From Leptolyngbya boryana PCC 6306 (lineage in GTDB: Bacteria > Cyanobacteriota > Cyanobacteriia > Leptolyngbyales > Leptolyngbyaceae): a stretch of DNA of 64,000 bases. The notes under the pieces were generated by a model. That model did no database searches. It saw only the letters and a list, made by a program, of their open reading frames with translations, and was not told the origin of the DNA. The DNA is taken from the NCBI RefSeq assembly GCF_000353285.1, contig NZ_KB731324.1, positions 1,072,577 through 1,136,576 of the forward strand. The letters run 5' to 3'. This document shows positions 8,670 to 16,792 of this stretch, piece by piece; within the stretch, counting starts at the first letter, position 1, and every line of letters begins with the position of its first letter. Both the position numbers and the translations under genes were made by a program.

Positions 8670-9209
8670 GTGACTGTGGAGCTACTACTCTCTTCTCAGG
8701 CTGATGATCAGTTGATTTCAGCTTTTTTCCGACAATCTCAGGGGCAATGGCGATCGGAGCGACGATATTACACGTTGCCAGGTGGCGAAGTCAAAGAGGT
8801 TAACAGTTTGCTGACGATCCGTTTTTTAGAACAGGGCGATGCGGAGCTGATAGAACTTGCCCGACTGCATGGACTTGCCGATGAAACCGCGATGACTTGC
8901 GGTGCGGCAGTGAGTTGGGAAAGCGAAAATAGCGCTTCGGGACGTGTAGAGTCCAAAGGCTCGACCCTGTTTGGGGTGATTGGCTCGGTGTTGTATCGCG
9001 ATCGCGGTTTTGCGACATCCAAGCCGATTACGGCTGGATTTTACTTCACCAATCCAGATACGCTTTGTCTGAGAACAGAGTACAAAGGCTCTGTGTTTGA
9101 AGAAGAACTCAAACTGGTGGGTGACAAATACCGCACCCGACAGACCATCATTTCACGCGCAGGTGAACAACTGATGATTGGTCAGTATCTGGAAAAACGT
9201 CTCGCTTAA
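8670..9209 (+). CDS. CpcS/CpeS-family phycobiliprotein lyase
   Basis: Chromophore lyase of the lipocalin-like CpcS/CpeS family, which attaches phycocyanobilin to cysteines of phycobiliproteins. The signature is FFRQSQGQWRSERRYYTLPGG, here continuing EVKEVNSLLTIRFL; the C-terminal half has the beta-barrel strands GFYFTNPDTLCLRTEY and RTRQTIIS. The frame is open from 8589, but GTG at 8670 has a good AAGGAG eight bases upstream and removes an N-terminus foreign to the family. Length is 179 residues, as expected. Which subfamily (cpcS, cpcU, cpeS) cannot be fixed by eye. Confidence 0.85.
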   Translation: MTVELLLSSQADDQLISAFFRQSQGQWRSERRYYTLPGGEVKEVNSLLTIRFLEQGDAELIELARLHGLADETAMTCGAAVSWESENSASGRVESKGSTLFGVIGSVLYRDRGFATSKPITAGFYFTNPDTLCLRTEYKGSVFEEELKLVGDKYRTRQTIISRAGEQLMIGQYLEKRLA

Positions 9210-9230
9210 GTCATGAAGCGTCTGTGCGAA

Positions 9231-10049
9231 TTAGGGCTGAAGGAGTACAGGCGCTTTTTGATCTCCTCCGACAATAATCACTTTCGAGTTTTGCGAAGCG
9301 GCTAATTGCTGCATAGCTTCGATTTGCTTAAAGCGCAACGCTTGTTCACTTAATCCCTGCGACAAAATTCGTTGTGCATCCGCATTTCCCTGTGCTTCAA
9401 TGCGTTTACGATCGGCTTCCTGCCGCTCCCGCTCCAAGACGAATTTCATTCGTTGTGCGTCTTGTTCTGCTTTCAGTTTTTCTTGTACTGATTTCTCTAC
9501 GCTGTCTGGCAGTTTCACATTGCGGATCAGTGCATCTTCGATAATGATGCCGCGATCGCTCAACGCTTTGTTGAGATTCTCCCGAAGTTGTTGCGCTAAG
9601 GCTTGGCGATCGCTGGTGTAAATCGTTTTCGATTCAAAATTTGCGGTTGCACTCCGCATCAGCGATCGTACTTGGGGAACCAGCACGATTTCTTCATAGT
9701 TCATGCCGACCGTTTGATAAAGCTGTTTTGCTTTTGCTGGATCAATTCGATACAAAACACTAATATCGACATTCAGCATTAAGCCTTCTTTTGTCGGCGT
9801 TTGTAATGTCTCTTTGAATTCGCGGGTTTGAGTCGAAAAAGTGACCATGCGAGCCGTTGGATTCTTGAGGTGAACTCCTGGTGTAAGCGGTTGTTCTGAG
9901 ACTTGACCATAGAAATCGACGATGCCAATTTCTCCAGTCGAAATCACTGTGATAGAACGTAGTAATGTGATCAATCCACCCATGCCAAGGAGCGCGGCAA
10001 TAACAATCAACGGAATCTTCGATCGCAGATTCAAACTCATAGATTGCAT
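9231..10049 (-). CDS. Prohibitin/SPFH (band 7) membrane protein
   Basis: 272 residues. One N-terminal transmembrane helix (LIVIAALLGMGGLITLL, about 14-30) is followed by an SPFH domain (GEIGIVDFYG, PGVHLKNP, VDISVLYRIDPAKA) and a C-terminal charged coiled coil (EKLKAEQDAQRMKFVLERERQEADRKR in several heptads). Family members form membrane-bound ring scaffolds and can act with FtsH proteases. AAAGG lies nine bases before the ATG. Confidence 0.88.
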   Translation of the reverse strand: MQSMSLNLRSKIPLIVIAALLGMGGLITLLRSITVISTGEIGIVDFYGQVSEQPLTPGVHLKNPTARMVTFSTQTREFKETLQTPTKEGLMLNVDISVLYRIDPAKAKQLYQTVGMNYEEIVLVPQVRSLMRSATANFESKTIYTSDRQALAQQLRENLNKALSDRGIIIEDALIRNVKLPDSVEKSVQEKLKAEQDAQRMKFVLERERQEADRKRIEAQGNADAQRILSQGLSEQALRFKQIEAMQQLAASQNSKVIIVGGDQKAPVLLQP

Positions 10050-10147
10050 ATTTTTTTACCTTTTGATTGAGATGGAGTTAAAGTACCCAAATCGCTAGCC
10101 TTGCAATGAGATACAACTGCGATCGCGGACTTTCCCAGCTTCAAAGG

Positions 10148-10966
10148 TTAAGAACTGGATAAGGTTTTCTGTGCGAGTTGTGTAAGTTGTTTAACCTGTT
10201 CAAATTCAGGTGCATTCGTTACAGTTTCAGACTGTAACCAGAGAAGAAATTCAATATTTCCAGCAGGTCCTAAAAGTGGCGACCAAGTTAATCCTTGATA
10301 GTACCAACCCAAAGATGTTGCAGCGTCTAAAACTTGCACGATCGCACTGGCTTGATCTTTGAAATCTCGCACGACACCTTTTTTACCAATGCGATCTTTT
10401 CCTACTTCAAACTGGGGTTTCACCAGCAACACTAATTCTCTTGGAACTTGTAATAATTCCCACAATGCGGGCAGAATTTTTGTTAGCGAGATAAACGAAA
10501 CGTCAACCACAGCTAAATCAGGAATGGGTTGATCTGCTTGATATAATTCCTCAGCTTTTAGATGTCGAATGTTTGTTCTTTCTCGTAAAATCACGCGCGG
10601 ATCTTGACGCAAACTCCATGCCACTTGTCCGTATCCAACATCAATTCCATACACCAATTTTGCGCCGGATTGTAATAGGCAATCTGTGAAGCCCCCGGTT
10701 GAAATTCCGCCGTCCAAACAGACTCGATCGCTGACGTTAATCTGAAATTCTTCGAGCGCTTTGATCAGTTTTTCTCCTCCGCGTGAGACGAAACGCGATC
10801 GCGCTTTTACCTCAATTTCAGCATTGACTTCAACTTCCGTTCCCGGTTTATCAATCAATTGCTGATTCACGCGCACTTCCCCAGCTTGAATTAATCGCTG
10901 AGCCTGCTGGCGCGACGTACACAACGCACGATCGACAAGTAACGTATCCAGTCGTTGTTTAGACAT
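10148..10966 (-). CDS. tlyA: TlyA-family rRNA methyltransferase
   Basis: 272 residues. The N-terminal S4 RNA-binding domain (QRLDTLLVDRAL, SRQQAQRLIQAGEVRVN) is followed by a FtsJ-like SAM-dependent methyltransferase with SRGGEKL (about 60-67), CLDGGISTGGFTDCLL as the SAM site, and DVSFISL. TlyA proteins make 2'-O-methylcytidine in 16S and 23S rRNA; some are misnamed hemolysins. In the SAM motif, DGGISTGGF replaces the more usual DVGASTGGF. The gene stands alone, divergent from exoD. Confidence 0.9.
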   Translation of the reverse strand: MSKQRLDTLLVDRALCTSRQQAQRLIQAGEVRVNQQLIDKPGTEVEVNAEIEVKARSRFVSRGGEKLIKALEEFQINVSDRVCLDGGISTGGFTDCLLQSGAKLVYGIDVGYGQVAWSLRQDPRVILRERTNIRHLKAEELYQADQPIPDLAVVDVSFISLTKILPALWELLQVPRELVLLVKPQFEVGKDRIGKKGVVRDFKDQASAIVQVLDAATSLGWYYQGLTWSPLLGPAGNIEFLLWLQSETVTNAPEFEQVKQLTQLAQKTLSSS

Positions 10967-11089
10967 TTCAAATCTTGAGCAAGCAATGTCTGCTCATTAT
11001 TACGCAATCCGGGGGACGTCACACGTCCGACAAACCTATTTAATGTCAGGAAAGTAATGTTGAAGAAAATCGCTTGAGCCAATTTCCGT

Positions 11090-11710
11090 ATGAGACTAGC
11101 CACTCGACGTTCCGAACTCCATACGTCAAAACTCTTGCAAGACTTTCTGCGACAACATGATGGCGAAACCATTCGGTTAGGCGATCTGATTCGAGGATTG
11201 GGTAAGCGATCGTTTGGACCGACACTCTTGATCTGTGCTTTACCGGAAGCCTTACCGTTACCGATCGCGGGAGTCTCTGCCTTTATCGGGATGCCCTTGG
11301 TTTTGGTTTCGCTTCAGTTAATGCTGGGCTATACAACCCCGTGGTTTCCGAAATGGATTGCGAATCGATCGATAAAACGAAAAGACTTTGAGAAAGGTGT
11401 AAACATTGTTTTACGTTATCTGGCTCGATTCGAGAAAATCATTCGTCCAAGATGGAAATTGATCACAACTCCGATCGCAGAACGGTTATTATCAATTTTC
11501 TTCTTTCTACTGGCTTGCGTGATTGTTCTGCCGATTCCCTTTGGAAATTTCTTGCCTGCGATCGCGCTCGTCATTATCAGTCTAGGACTGATTGAGGGCG
11601 ATGGTTTAGTGATTGTCGTTGGAATTATTACTGCTTGTCTTGTGCTGGCAGTCATGGCAGGTGCGATCGTCGCTTTCTTTTCCTGGAGCATGACCGTGAT
11701 CAAGCTCTGA
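11090..11710 (+). CDS. ExoD-family exopolysaccharide membrane protein
   Basis: 206 residues matching the ExoD family: a polar N-terminus ending in LRQHDGETIRLGDLIRGLGKRSFG, then hydrophobic segments (LLICALPEALPLPIAGVS, MPLVLVSLQLMLG, LLSIFFFLLACVIVLPIP, FLPAIALVIISLGLIEGD, LVIVVGIITACLVLAVMAG). ExoD was found as an exopolysaccharide-synthesis gene in Rhizobium; its biochemical role is unclear. It ends at a bidirectional hairpin shared with the convergent gene at 11772. Confidence 0.85.
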   Translation: MRLATRRSELHTSKLLQDFLRQHDGETIRLGDLIRGLGKRSFGPTLLICALPEALPLPIAGVSAFIGMPLVLVSLQLMLGYTTPWFPKWIANRSIKRKDFEKGVNIVLRYLARFEKIIRPRWKLITTPIAERLLSIFFFLLACVIVLPIPFGNFLPAIALVIISLGLIEGDGLVIVVGIITACLVLAVMAGAIVAFFSWSMTVIKL

Positions 11711-11723
11711 ATTCAATACTCAA

Positions 11724-11753
11724 AGAACTCCGAAGTCTAAACCCCGGAGTTCT
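11724..11753. terminator. Bidirectional hairpin between exoD and secreted gene
   Basis: Perfect 9-bp stem AGAACTCCG / CGGAGTTCT with a 12-base loop, placed between two converging genes. No strong T-run follows, so efficiency is uncertain. Confidence 0.6.
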
Positions 11754-11771
11754 CAGCACTGTAGCTAGGAT

Positions 11772-12194
11772 CTAGGTTTTCTGTGCATTGCAGACGTAAT
11801 TCATCACTGTATGAGCACTACTTCCCGCCCTTGGCTGAAACATCATTCCAGCTTCGCCATAATCAAACTTCTGAATCAGTTTGCGATTCTTCGTATAGGC
11901 ATTCACCTTGCGTAACCGTTGCGCCTTCGCTCCACAATCTAACGACCAGCGAACTACTGCGCCGTGCACCGGCTGATCGACCTTCGTATCCAAAAACGCA
12001 TTATTCGGCTCAGGAAATTCTCGATACTCCCAATACCAAACGATATTGCCATTGCGCTGAATCGTGCTGGTATCGACGAAAAACCGATCTTTTGCCTCGT
12101 TTTCTGTCACTTTTGTCCATTCCGCAGCACTTGCTGCCGGAGCGATCGCTGCACAAATTAAGCCAGCGATCGCCAAATTCAAAACAGCTTTCAT
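11772..12194 (-). CDS. Secreted protein, surface-adhesin-E-like
   Basis: 140 residues with a clear signal peptide (LNLAIAGLICAAIAPAASA, cleavage after about residue 23). The mature part has WTKVTENEAKDRFFVDTSTI, then NIVWYWEYREF, KVDQPVHGAVVRWSLDCGAKAQR, the pattern of small adhesin-E-like domains with a conserved Cys pair. Function is unknown; periplasm or outer surface is likely. Its ATG shares its A with the TAA stop of the upstream gene (TAATG), indicating translational coupling. Confidence 0.7.
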   Translation of the reverse strand: MKAVLNLAIAGLICAAIAPAASAAEWTKVTENEAKDRFFVDTSTIQRNGNIVWYWEYREFPEPNNAFLDTKVDQPVHGAVVRWSLDCGAKAQRLRKVNAYTKNRKLIQKFDYGEAGMMFQPRAGSSAHTVMNYVCNAQKT

Positions 12195-12859
12195 TATCTT
12201 TGACTCGGTTGTTCAGTAATCGGGCTATTGGGATTGCTTCCGCGCACGGGAGGCGTAAGATTGCGAATCGCTTGTAAGGCAGATTGATCTCTCGGACGCT
12301 CATCTAATGCGCGCTGAAAATAGAGCCGTGCCGTCTTCTGATCTTTGCGCTGCGCTGCCTCAATCCCGGCTGCCATATAGCGATCGTAAAACGTCTTGGC
12401 AGTGGGTTTTCCAGGCTCCGTCACCTGATATGCTTTCACAACTTGCTGGACATAGGGAGCCGTTTCACGCGCATTGAACTTCGTTGGGTCGCCCGTCATC
12501 CACCAAGCTGCCAGGCGTTGCACCGCAGTCGTCTCATTCGTGTCTCTTGCGTATTGTTTAACCGCATCGCGCATGACACAAGTGACAATCGAACGTGCTG
12601 CTGCTGCATTGGCTTGAAACTCAGTCGGAGATAACTCTTTTCCTCCACATTGTTTTGACCAACGTGTGACATTTTCAGGTTTTACCTGCCAATCACTGTA
12701 CAGACCTGTTACAGGTTTTTCTGGCTTAGAAGCTTGGCGCATGGCTTCAACAAGCCGAACAATCTGAGCATCCGTCATCTGAGCCGAGACAGGTGCAGCG
12801 ATCAGACTTAGTGCAACGATAAAGCTTGATCGCGCTACAAGTTGCTTACAAAATTGCAT
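12194..12859 (-). CDS. Secreted hypothetical protein with TPR-like end
   Basis: 221 residues. A signal peptide (SSFIVALSLIAAPVSAQ) is followed by a helical domain with cysteines (WSKQCGGKELSPTEF, ARSIVTCVMRDAV) and ends in a single TPR-like hairpin, KDQKTARLYFQRALDERPRDQ. I do not recognise a named family. It is the first gene of a two-gene secreted-protein operon with the gene at 11772, overlapping by one base. Confidence 0.72.
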   Translation of the reverse strand: MQFCKQLVARSSFIVALSLIAAPVSAQMTDAQIVRLVEAMRQASKPEKPVTGLYSDWQVKPENVTRWSKQCGGKELSPTEFQANAAAARSIVTCVMRDAVKQYARDTNETTAVQRLAAWWMTGDPTKFNARETAPYVQQVVKAYQVTEPGKPTAKTFYDRYMAAGIEAAQRKDQKTARLYFQRALDERPRDQSALQAIRNLTPPVRGSNPNSPITEQPSQR

Positions 12860-13061
12860 AACCGCCTTTAAAGTTTTGCATTAAATGGAAATTAGGATCT
12901 GAGGACTATTTTGGTTGGATTAAAGTGCCACCCTGCGACAAACCGTATTTTACTTGAAGATCAGAAAATGAATCAGAATTTCAGCTTCAAAAAACTATGG
13001 AGGAATGGTGGAAAAAGATCAAGCGTGCGCTTAACAATTGCTTAAGTTTATGCATTACAAA

Positions 13062-13092
13062 AAAAAGGAGAGAATCAATTTCCCTCCTTTTT
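13062..13092 (-). terminator. Terminator downstream of CAAD gene
   Basis: Stem AAAAAGGAG / CTCCTTTTT with a 13-base loop, just past the stop of the minus-strand CAAD gene at 13117. Read on the minus strand, the stem ends in a run of T. Confidence 0.6.
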
Positions 13093-13116
13093 CATAGTTT
13101 GTCCGAATCGCCGTTT

Positions 13117-13551
13117 TTACTTGTTCACGTGACCCACGACTTGATCTTTCAACTTGTTGAACTCCTCGCCCAACTCACTCCGATTCGAGGCTTTGAGCAA
13201 ATAGCGATAAATGAACCAAACGCTATATCCTAAGCCGATTAATTCAAACGTCGGCTCCAACAAAGGCACTTCATTAATTGCCCCAAGCAGTGCAAGCGTT
13301 AATTTCACAGACACGATCGAACCAAAAATCAAACCTGCAACCACGAGGGGTTTGCGTTGTTCTGAGAAAAACTTACCCAACAATTCTGGCAGAGTTGACA
13401 AAACCGTATAAGTTTTGTCTGCGATCTCGCGCCATTGCTCAGAGGATACACCAGATGACACAGGCGCTAGAGTTCCAGCCTCATCCATTTTGATTTTCGT
13501 TGGTGTTTCGACAGCGGTGGGGGTTTCCATTTCTTTCACTTCAGGTTCCAT
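13117..13551 (-). CDS. CAAD-domain (CURT1-like) thylakoid membrane protein
   Basis: 144 residues. The N-terminal 50 are polar and disordered (EVKEMETPTAVETPT), followed by WREIADKTYTVLSTLPELLGKFFSEQ, a hydrophobic pair of segments (PLVVAGLIFGSIVSVKLTLALL; PLLEPTFELIGLGYSVWFIYRYLL) and an amphipathic tail (ELGEEFNKLKDQVVG). This is the CAAD domain, found free as CURT1/CurT, which bends thylakoid membranes, and appended to some cyanobacterial aminoacyl-tRNA synthetases. Here it is free-standing, so a thylakoid-shaping role is the likelier one. Confidence 0.85.
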   Translation of the reverse strand: MEPEVKEMETPTAVETPTKIKMDEAGTLAPVSSGVSSEQWREIADKTYTVLSTLPELLGKFFSEQRKPLVVAGLIFGSIVSVKLTLALLGAINEVPLLEPTFELIGLGYSVWFIYRYLLKASNRSELGEEFNKLKDQVVGHVNK

Positions 13552-13895
13552 ACTAAATTCCTTGGAAACAATAACCTAAATTCGTCTCGCTGGGCTAGAC
13601 CTCCCAGTAATACGGACAGTAGCAGAATTCAAAATTGATTTTCGCTATCTCTCAAACATAGCGAAAGTTCAGACAGGAACTTGTCACTAGCAGGATAGAT
13701 CATGACTTAAGAATTTGAATTCTGTAAACCCTACTTTTGATGAATTTTGAATCTGAACTAGAAGGTTCGAGTCCGGTCAAGTTTCACAATATAGTTAATT
13801 TGTTCTAGTCAGCTTCAGTTGACATTATCATATGTCGCGATCGTAATTTCAGCGCGTATTCTCACTTATTTTTTCCGAGCTTTTAGTTCTTAAAA
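13552..13895. other. Intergenic, one hairpin
   Basis: 344 bases without a gene. A perfect 9-bp hairpin TTTCGCTAT / ATAGCGAAA lies at 13640-13666. AT-rich sequence around 13720-13760 could hold the promoter region of the CAAD gene. A T-arm-like string near 13773 is not part of any tRNA fold. Confidence 0.5.
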
Positions 13896-14558
13896 CTACA
13901 GTATGTCCCCATCTGTAATCGGTTTGGGGAAATTAGGGGATGCGCAAAACTCAAGCATGGCTTGCCAAATTTCAGGTTCTTGATCCGTCAACCCGTGATC
14001 GCTCTCCAGTTCAATGAATTTCACCCACGATCGCGTTTCTGCAAAGGTTCGACTCTGCGCGATCGGAATAATTTCATCCCGAATGCCATGCACAATTAAG
14101 GTCGGGATCGGTTTCTGAAGTTGCGCTTCGTCGTATTGCTCTAAATCTTCGACAATTCCGTAATTCAAGAAGCGCGATCGCTGGTCGCCATAGTGATAAA
14201 TCGACAGTGGATTTCCCGATCTCCATTTTTCTAATTCTTTTGGATCAAATCGGGGGAGCCAATGTTCGAGGTAATTGAATGCTGGGGCAAGCAGAATAAT
14301 GCGATCGACGAAATCACAGCCTTCAGCAATCCAAGCGGCTGTTAATCCGCCAAAGCTCGAACCAATTAGGGTGACAGGTTCATCGATCAAGGCTCGAACT
14401 TGTCGGATTTGGCGAGTCAGCGTGAGATTTTGAAAATCCCCTTGATTGAGATCAGGAATTTCTAGAGAGAGACGAAGGGATTGAAAGCGATCGCGAAGAC
14501 GTTCGGCTTTGATCGATCGCGGACTCGACGCAAACCCATGTAGATAGAAATATTTCAT
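13896..14558 (-). CDS. YqiA/YcfP-family alpha/beta hydrolase
   Basis: About 220 residues with the YqiA-type esterase layout: YLHGFASSPRS at the N-terminus, nucleophile elbow IGSSFGGLTAAW, acid in VHGIRDEIIPI, and catalytic histidine in ESDHGLTDQ. It is probably a cytosolic esterase of unknown substrate. The open frame starts at TTG 14567; ATG 14558 gives the family's usual start KYFYLHGF. The SIMPL gene ends 13 bases upstream, so they form an operon. Confidence 0.82.
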   Translation of the reverse strand: MKYFYLHGFASSPRSIKAERLRDRFQSLRLSLEIPDLNQGDFQNLTLTRQIRQVRALIDEPVTLIGSSFGGLTAAWIAEGCDFVDRIILLAPAFNYLEHWLPRFDPKELEKWRSGNPLSIYHYGDQRSRFLNYGIVEDLEQYDEAQLQKPIPTLIVHGIRDEIIPIAQSRTFAETRSWVKFIELESDHGLTDQEPEIWQAMLEFCASPNFPKPITDGDIL

Positions 14559-14571
14559 CTCTCTCAAGAAT

Positions 14572-15309
14572 TTAATAACTAATTTGCAATGTCACTGAGC
14601 CTTCTACTCGTTGTTCTCCACCGATCACCGGACTCGGAGCTGCTGAAACTTTCGCATCTCGCATCTGCATTAACGCCGCTTCCCGAAAAACTGGAGTAGG
14701 AGGCGTTGCGCCATTAATCTGAACACTGACGATGTCTTTGCGCGTCAGATTCAATGCACTAAAGACGGCATCTGCCTGAGTCTGCGCGTCTTGGGTTGCT
14801 TTGCGCAGCGCCACTTTCTGTGCCGCTGCGATCGCATCATCCGAAGCCACAAAACTCACGCTATCAATCCGAGTCGCCCCTGCGCGCACTGCTTCATCTA
14901 AAATTCCACCCGCGCGCTCATTTGACGTACGAAATGAAACTGTATTAGAAGCCGTATAACCAATCAATGTCTGACGATTATTCGCGTAGTCATAACGAGG
15001 ACTCAAATTAATCCCAGTCGTTTCCAACTTCTCAACCTGACGCGATTTCAAGAAATTGACAACCGAATTCGATTTGCGTGCCACTTCCTGCTGTACTTCA
15101 TTCGCAGTCTTACCCTGCACCTCAACTCCCAACCGCACTTGTGCCAGTGTCGTCTGGATATCTTCAAATCCACGACCCGAAACCGTCAATGTCCGCATGA
15201 GTTTCTCCTGAGCAAAGGCAGGACTGATCATTGCAAAGCTCATCATTCCAACTGCGATCGGCACAGCACTCAGCCAGTGAGATTTCCGAACTAAACTCAT
15301 CATCACCAA
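14572..15309 (-). CDS. SIMPL-domain (DUF541) periplasmic protein
   Basis: 245 residues with a signal peptide (WLSAVPIAVGMMSFAMISPAFAQ) and a SIMPL/DUF541 domain: TLTVSGRGFEDIQTTLAQV, then NEVQQEVARKSNSVVNFLK, GYTASNTVSFRT and ALRKATQDAQTQADAV. Members are periplasmic or outer-membrane proteins (for example BP26, YggE) linked to stress tolerance; the molecular role is unclear. Upstream partner of the YqiA-type gene. Confidence 0.85.
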   Translation of the reverse strand: MVMMSLVRKSHWLSAVPIAVGMMSFAMISPAFAQEKLMRTLTVSGRGFEDIQTTLAQVRLGVEVQGKTANEVQQEVARKSNSVVNFLKSRQVEKLETTGINLSPRYDYANNRQTLIGYTASNTVSFRTSNERAGGILDEAVRAGATRIDSVSFVASDDAIAAAQKVALRKATQDAQTQADAVFSALNLTRKDIVSVQINGATPPTPVFREAALMQMRDAKVSAAPSPVIGGEQRVEGSVTLQISY

Positions 15310-15948
15310 TATCCATTGCGTAAGAATCCTTTTACTGTGCCATCGAATTGAATCCTTGCCGCGCTCAGTTACGCTTTTCGCAACCTGATTCAGAGTTTAG
15401 AAAAGTTAAGTTTTCTTAAACGGTGTAGCAATATTGCCGTACCCCTCTATGTTTGTTTATTAAGGAACCCAGGAACGCGCGAAATCGTTTATGATTAGTA
15501 ATCATGTTCTACGCAATTTACCAGTAGTTCGCTAAAATAGTAGGGTAGAATCTAATACTCAAAAAGATTAGTTCTATCTCTTGATTTATCACTGATCGGG
15601 AACGCTAACCACAGATGGCAAATTCATCGATGCCCCTCTTAATCTTGCCGGATTGCCGATGTTATGTTGCCACTGTCTTCTTTCCACTTGAATGAGTCTG
15701 ACTCGATTCAAGAGTTGCGCCTAGTCCCTTTACTGCTTCAACAATGACTTTAAGAGTGTCGCCTCCCCAGTCTCGCCTTCCGAGCCTCTCTCTTTTTACG
15801 CTTCATCCTCGATCTTTGATGAGAAAGCTCCCTTGCGATCCCTGCGATCCAAAAAATCCCTAAAGTTCTGTTCAGTACGAGACTGCGGAGAAAATCAAAC
15901 TGCGGTCTAATTTCGATTACATAGAGTTATTTCGCTCAGGAGAAGCAC
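15310..15948 (+). promoter_or_regulatory. Long non-coding leader upstream of DUF6679 gene
   Basis: 639 bases between divergent genes. No tRNA or known RNA is recognised. Candidate promoter elements lie around 15520-15560 (GCTAAAATAG, TAGGGTAGAATC), which would leave a 5' leader of roughly 350-400 bases before the gene at 15949. Two tiny frames, 15664-15747 (27 codons) and 15744-15863 (39 codons), overlap at ATGA, but neither has a ribosome site. The start at 15949 itself has CAGGAG eight bases upstream. Confidence 0.45.
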
Positions 15949-16260
15949 ATGCTACACCGCAAGATCTATCAACTCTGTTGTGACGGTCGCGAAGTCTGGA
16001 TCTTCTTGCGGGATCAACAGCGCTGGATCGAACGTGCCAAAATCCTTGATATCGAAGGTGATCTGGTCACACTGCGCTACGAAACCGAAGAAGAAGATGA
16101 AAATTGCTCTTGGGAAGAAATGGTCCGCCTCGAAAGCATTGGGGCGGTAACTCAAAAGCTTGCCTCTGTTCCAAAAGGCTGTGTCGAACCCCTGGTTTCC
16201 GATGATTGTCCTGAAGCGGAACAACTCTCAAACCCACCCTTCGACAAACGCGAAGACTAA
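15949..16260 (+). CDS. DUF6679-family cyanobacterial protein
   Basis: 103 residues, conserved only in cyanobacteria as far as I know. It begins LHRKIYQLCCDGREVWIFLRDQ, followed by a small beta-barrel-like pattern (WIERAKILDIEGDLVTLRYE) and an acidic region (EEEDENCSWEEMVRLESIG). The look is that of a small nucleic-acid or protein binding fold, but no function is assigned. CAGGAG precedes the ATG at good distance. It is monocistronic, ending at the terminator at 16288. Confidence 0.8.
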   Translation: MLHRKIYQLCCDGREVWIFLRDQQRWIERAKILDIEGDLVTLRYETEEEDENCSWEEMVRLESIGAVTQKLASVPKGCVEPLVSDDCPEAEQLSNPPFDKRED

Positions 16261-16287
16261 GACTAATTCAGCTTCGGCAAATTTAAG

Positions 16288-16327
16288 GCAAGAGAGGAAA
16301 GAGCAATCTTTCCTCTCTTTGCTTTTT
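16288..16327 (+). terminator. Terminator after DUF6679 gene
   Basis: Stem of about 15 bp (GAGAGGAAAGA / TCTTTCCTCTC with flanking pairs, loop GCAA) followed by five T. Confidence 0.85.
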
Positions 16328-16385
16328 AGTTTTTTTAGCGCCTCATTTCGTTGCAATCGAGGTGTCTCTGAAGCAGACGAGAAAC

Positions 16386-16667
16386 TCAATTCCAAGGTTT
16401 TTCAAAGTAGTCCGGGCAATCGATCGCATCTTCAGACAGCGCGCTCATTGGATGAACTGGGCATTTGAGATTGTAATCGCCTGTGAAGAATTGACAATCT
16501 GGGCAAGGGATTTGATGCATGTGTTTAGCTTCATTCACGGCATCACGAGTTGCTGTGAACACCCGCCAAACCAGCATCAAGACTAAGCTCCATGCCATCA
16601 CAAAGCAAATCGGAACCAGAAACGGACGAAACCAGATGATCAGATGCGCCAGAAATTTAAAGAGCAT
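16386..16667 (-). CDS. Small membrane protein with Cys-rich tail
   Basis: 93 residues: one or two N-terminal membrane segments (FLVPICFVMAWSLVLMLVW) and a cytosolic or lumenal tail with four cysteines and several histidines (HMHQIPCPDCQFFTGDYNLKC, split here as CPDCQFF and LKCPVHP, then DAIDCPDYF). The CxxC pair plus later cysteines suggest a zinc or iron-sulfur site. I recognise the layout from cyanobacterial hypothetical proteins but know no function. Confidence 0.7.
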   Translation of the reverse strand: MLFKFLAHLIIWFRPFLVPICFVMAWSLVLMLVWRVFTATRDAVNEAKHMHQIPCPDCQFFTGDYNLKCPVHPMSALSEDAIDCPDYFEKPWN

Positions 16668-16792
16668 AAGTTAAAAATAAAGCTGATCGATTCGGGCAGT
16701 TTAGGATAAATATTAATAGAGCCTGCTGGCATCTATCCCTGGCTTAAGGGTTATTTACCAAGTTTCGCGATGCCCCTTCACAGACACTACTT

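Noticed and set aside
13765-13785. T-arm-like string GGTTCGAGTCC
   Set aside because: No acceptor, D or anticodon arms around it; chance match.
15664-15863. Two overlapping tiny frames (27 and 39 codons, sharing ATGA) in the DUF6679 leader
   Set aside because: No ribosome site before either, no recognisable protein pattern; mentioned only as part of the leader.
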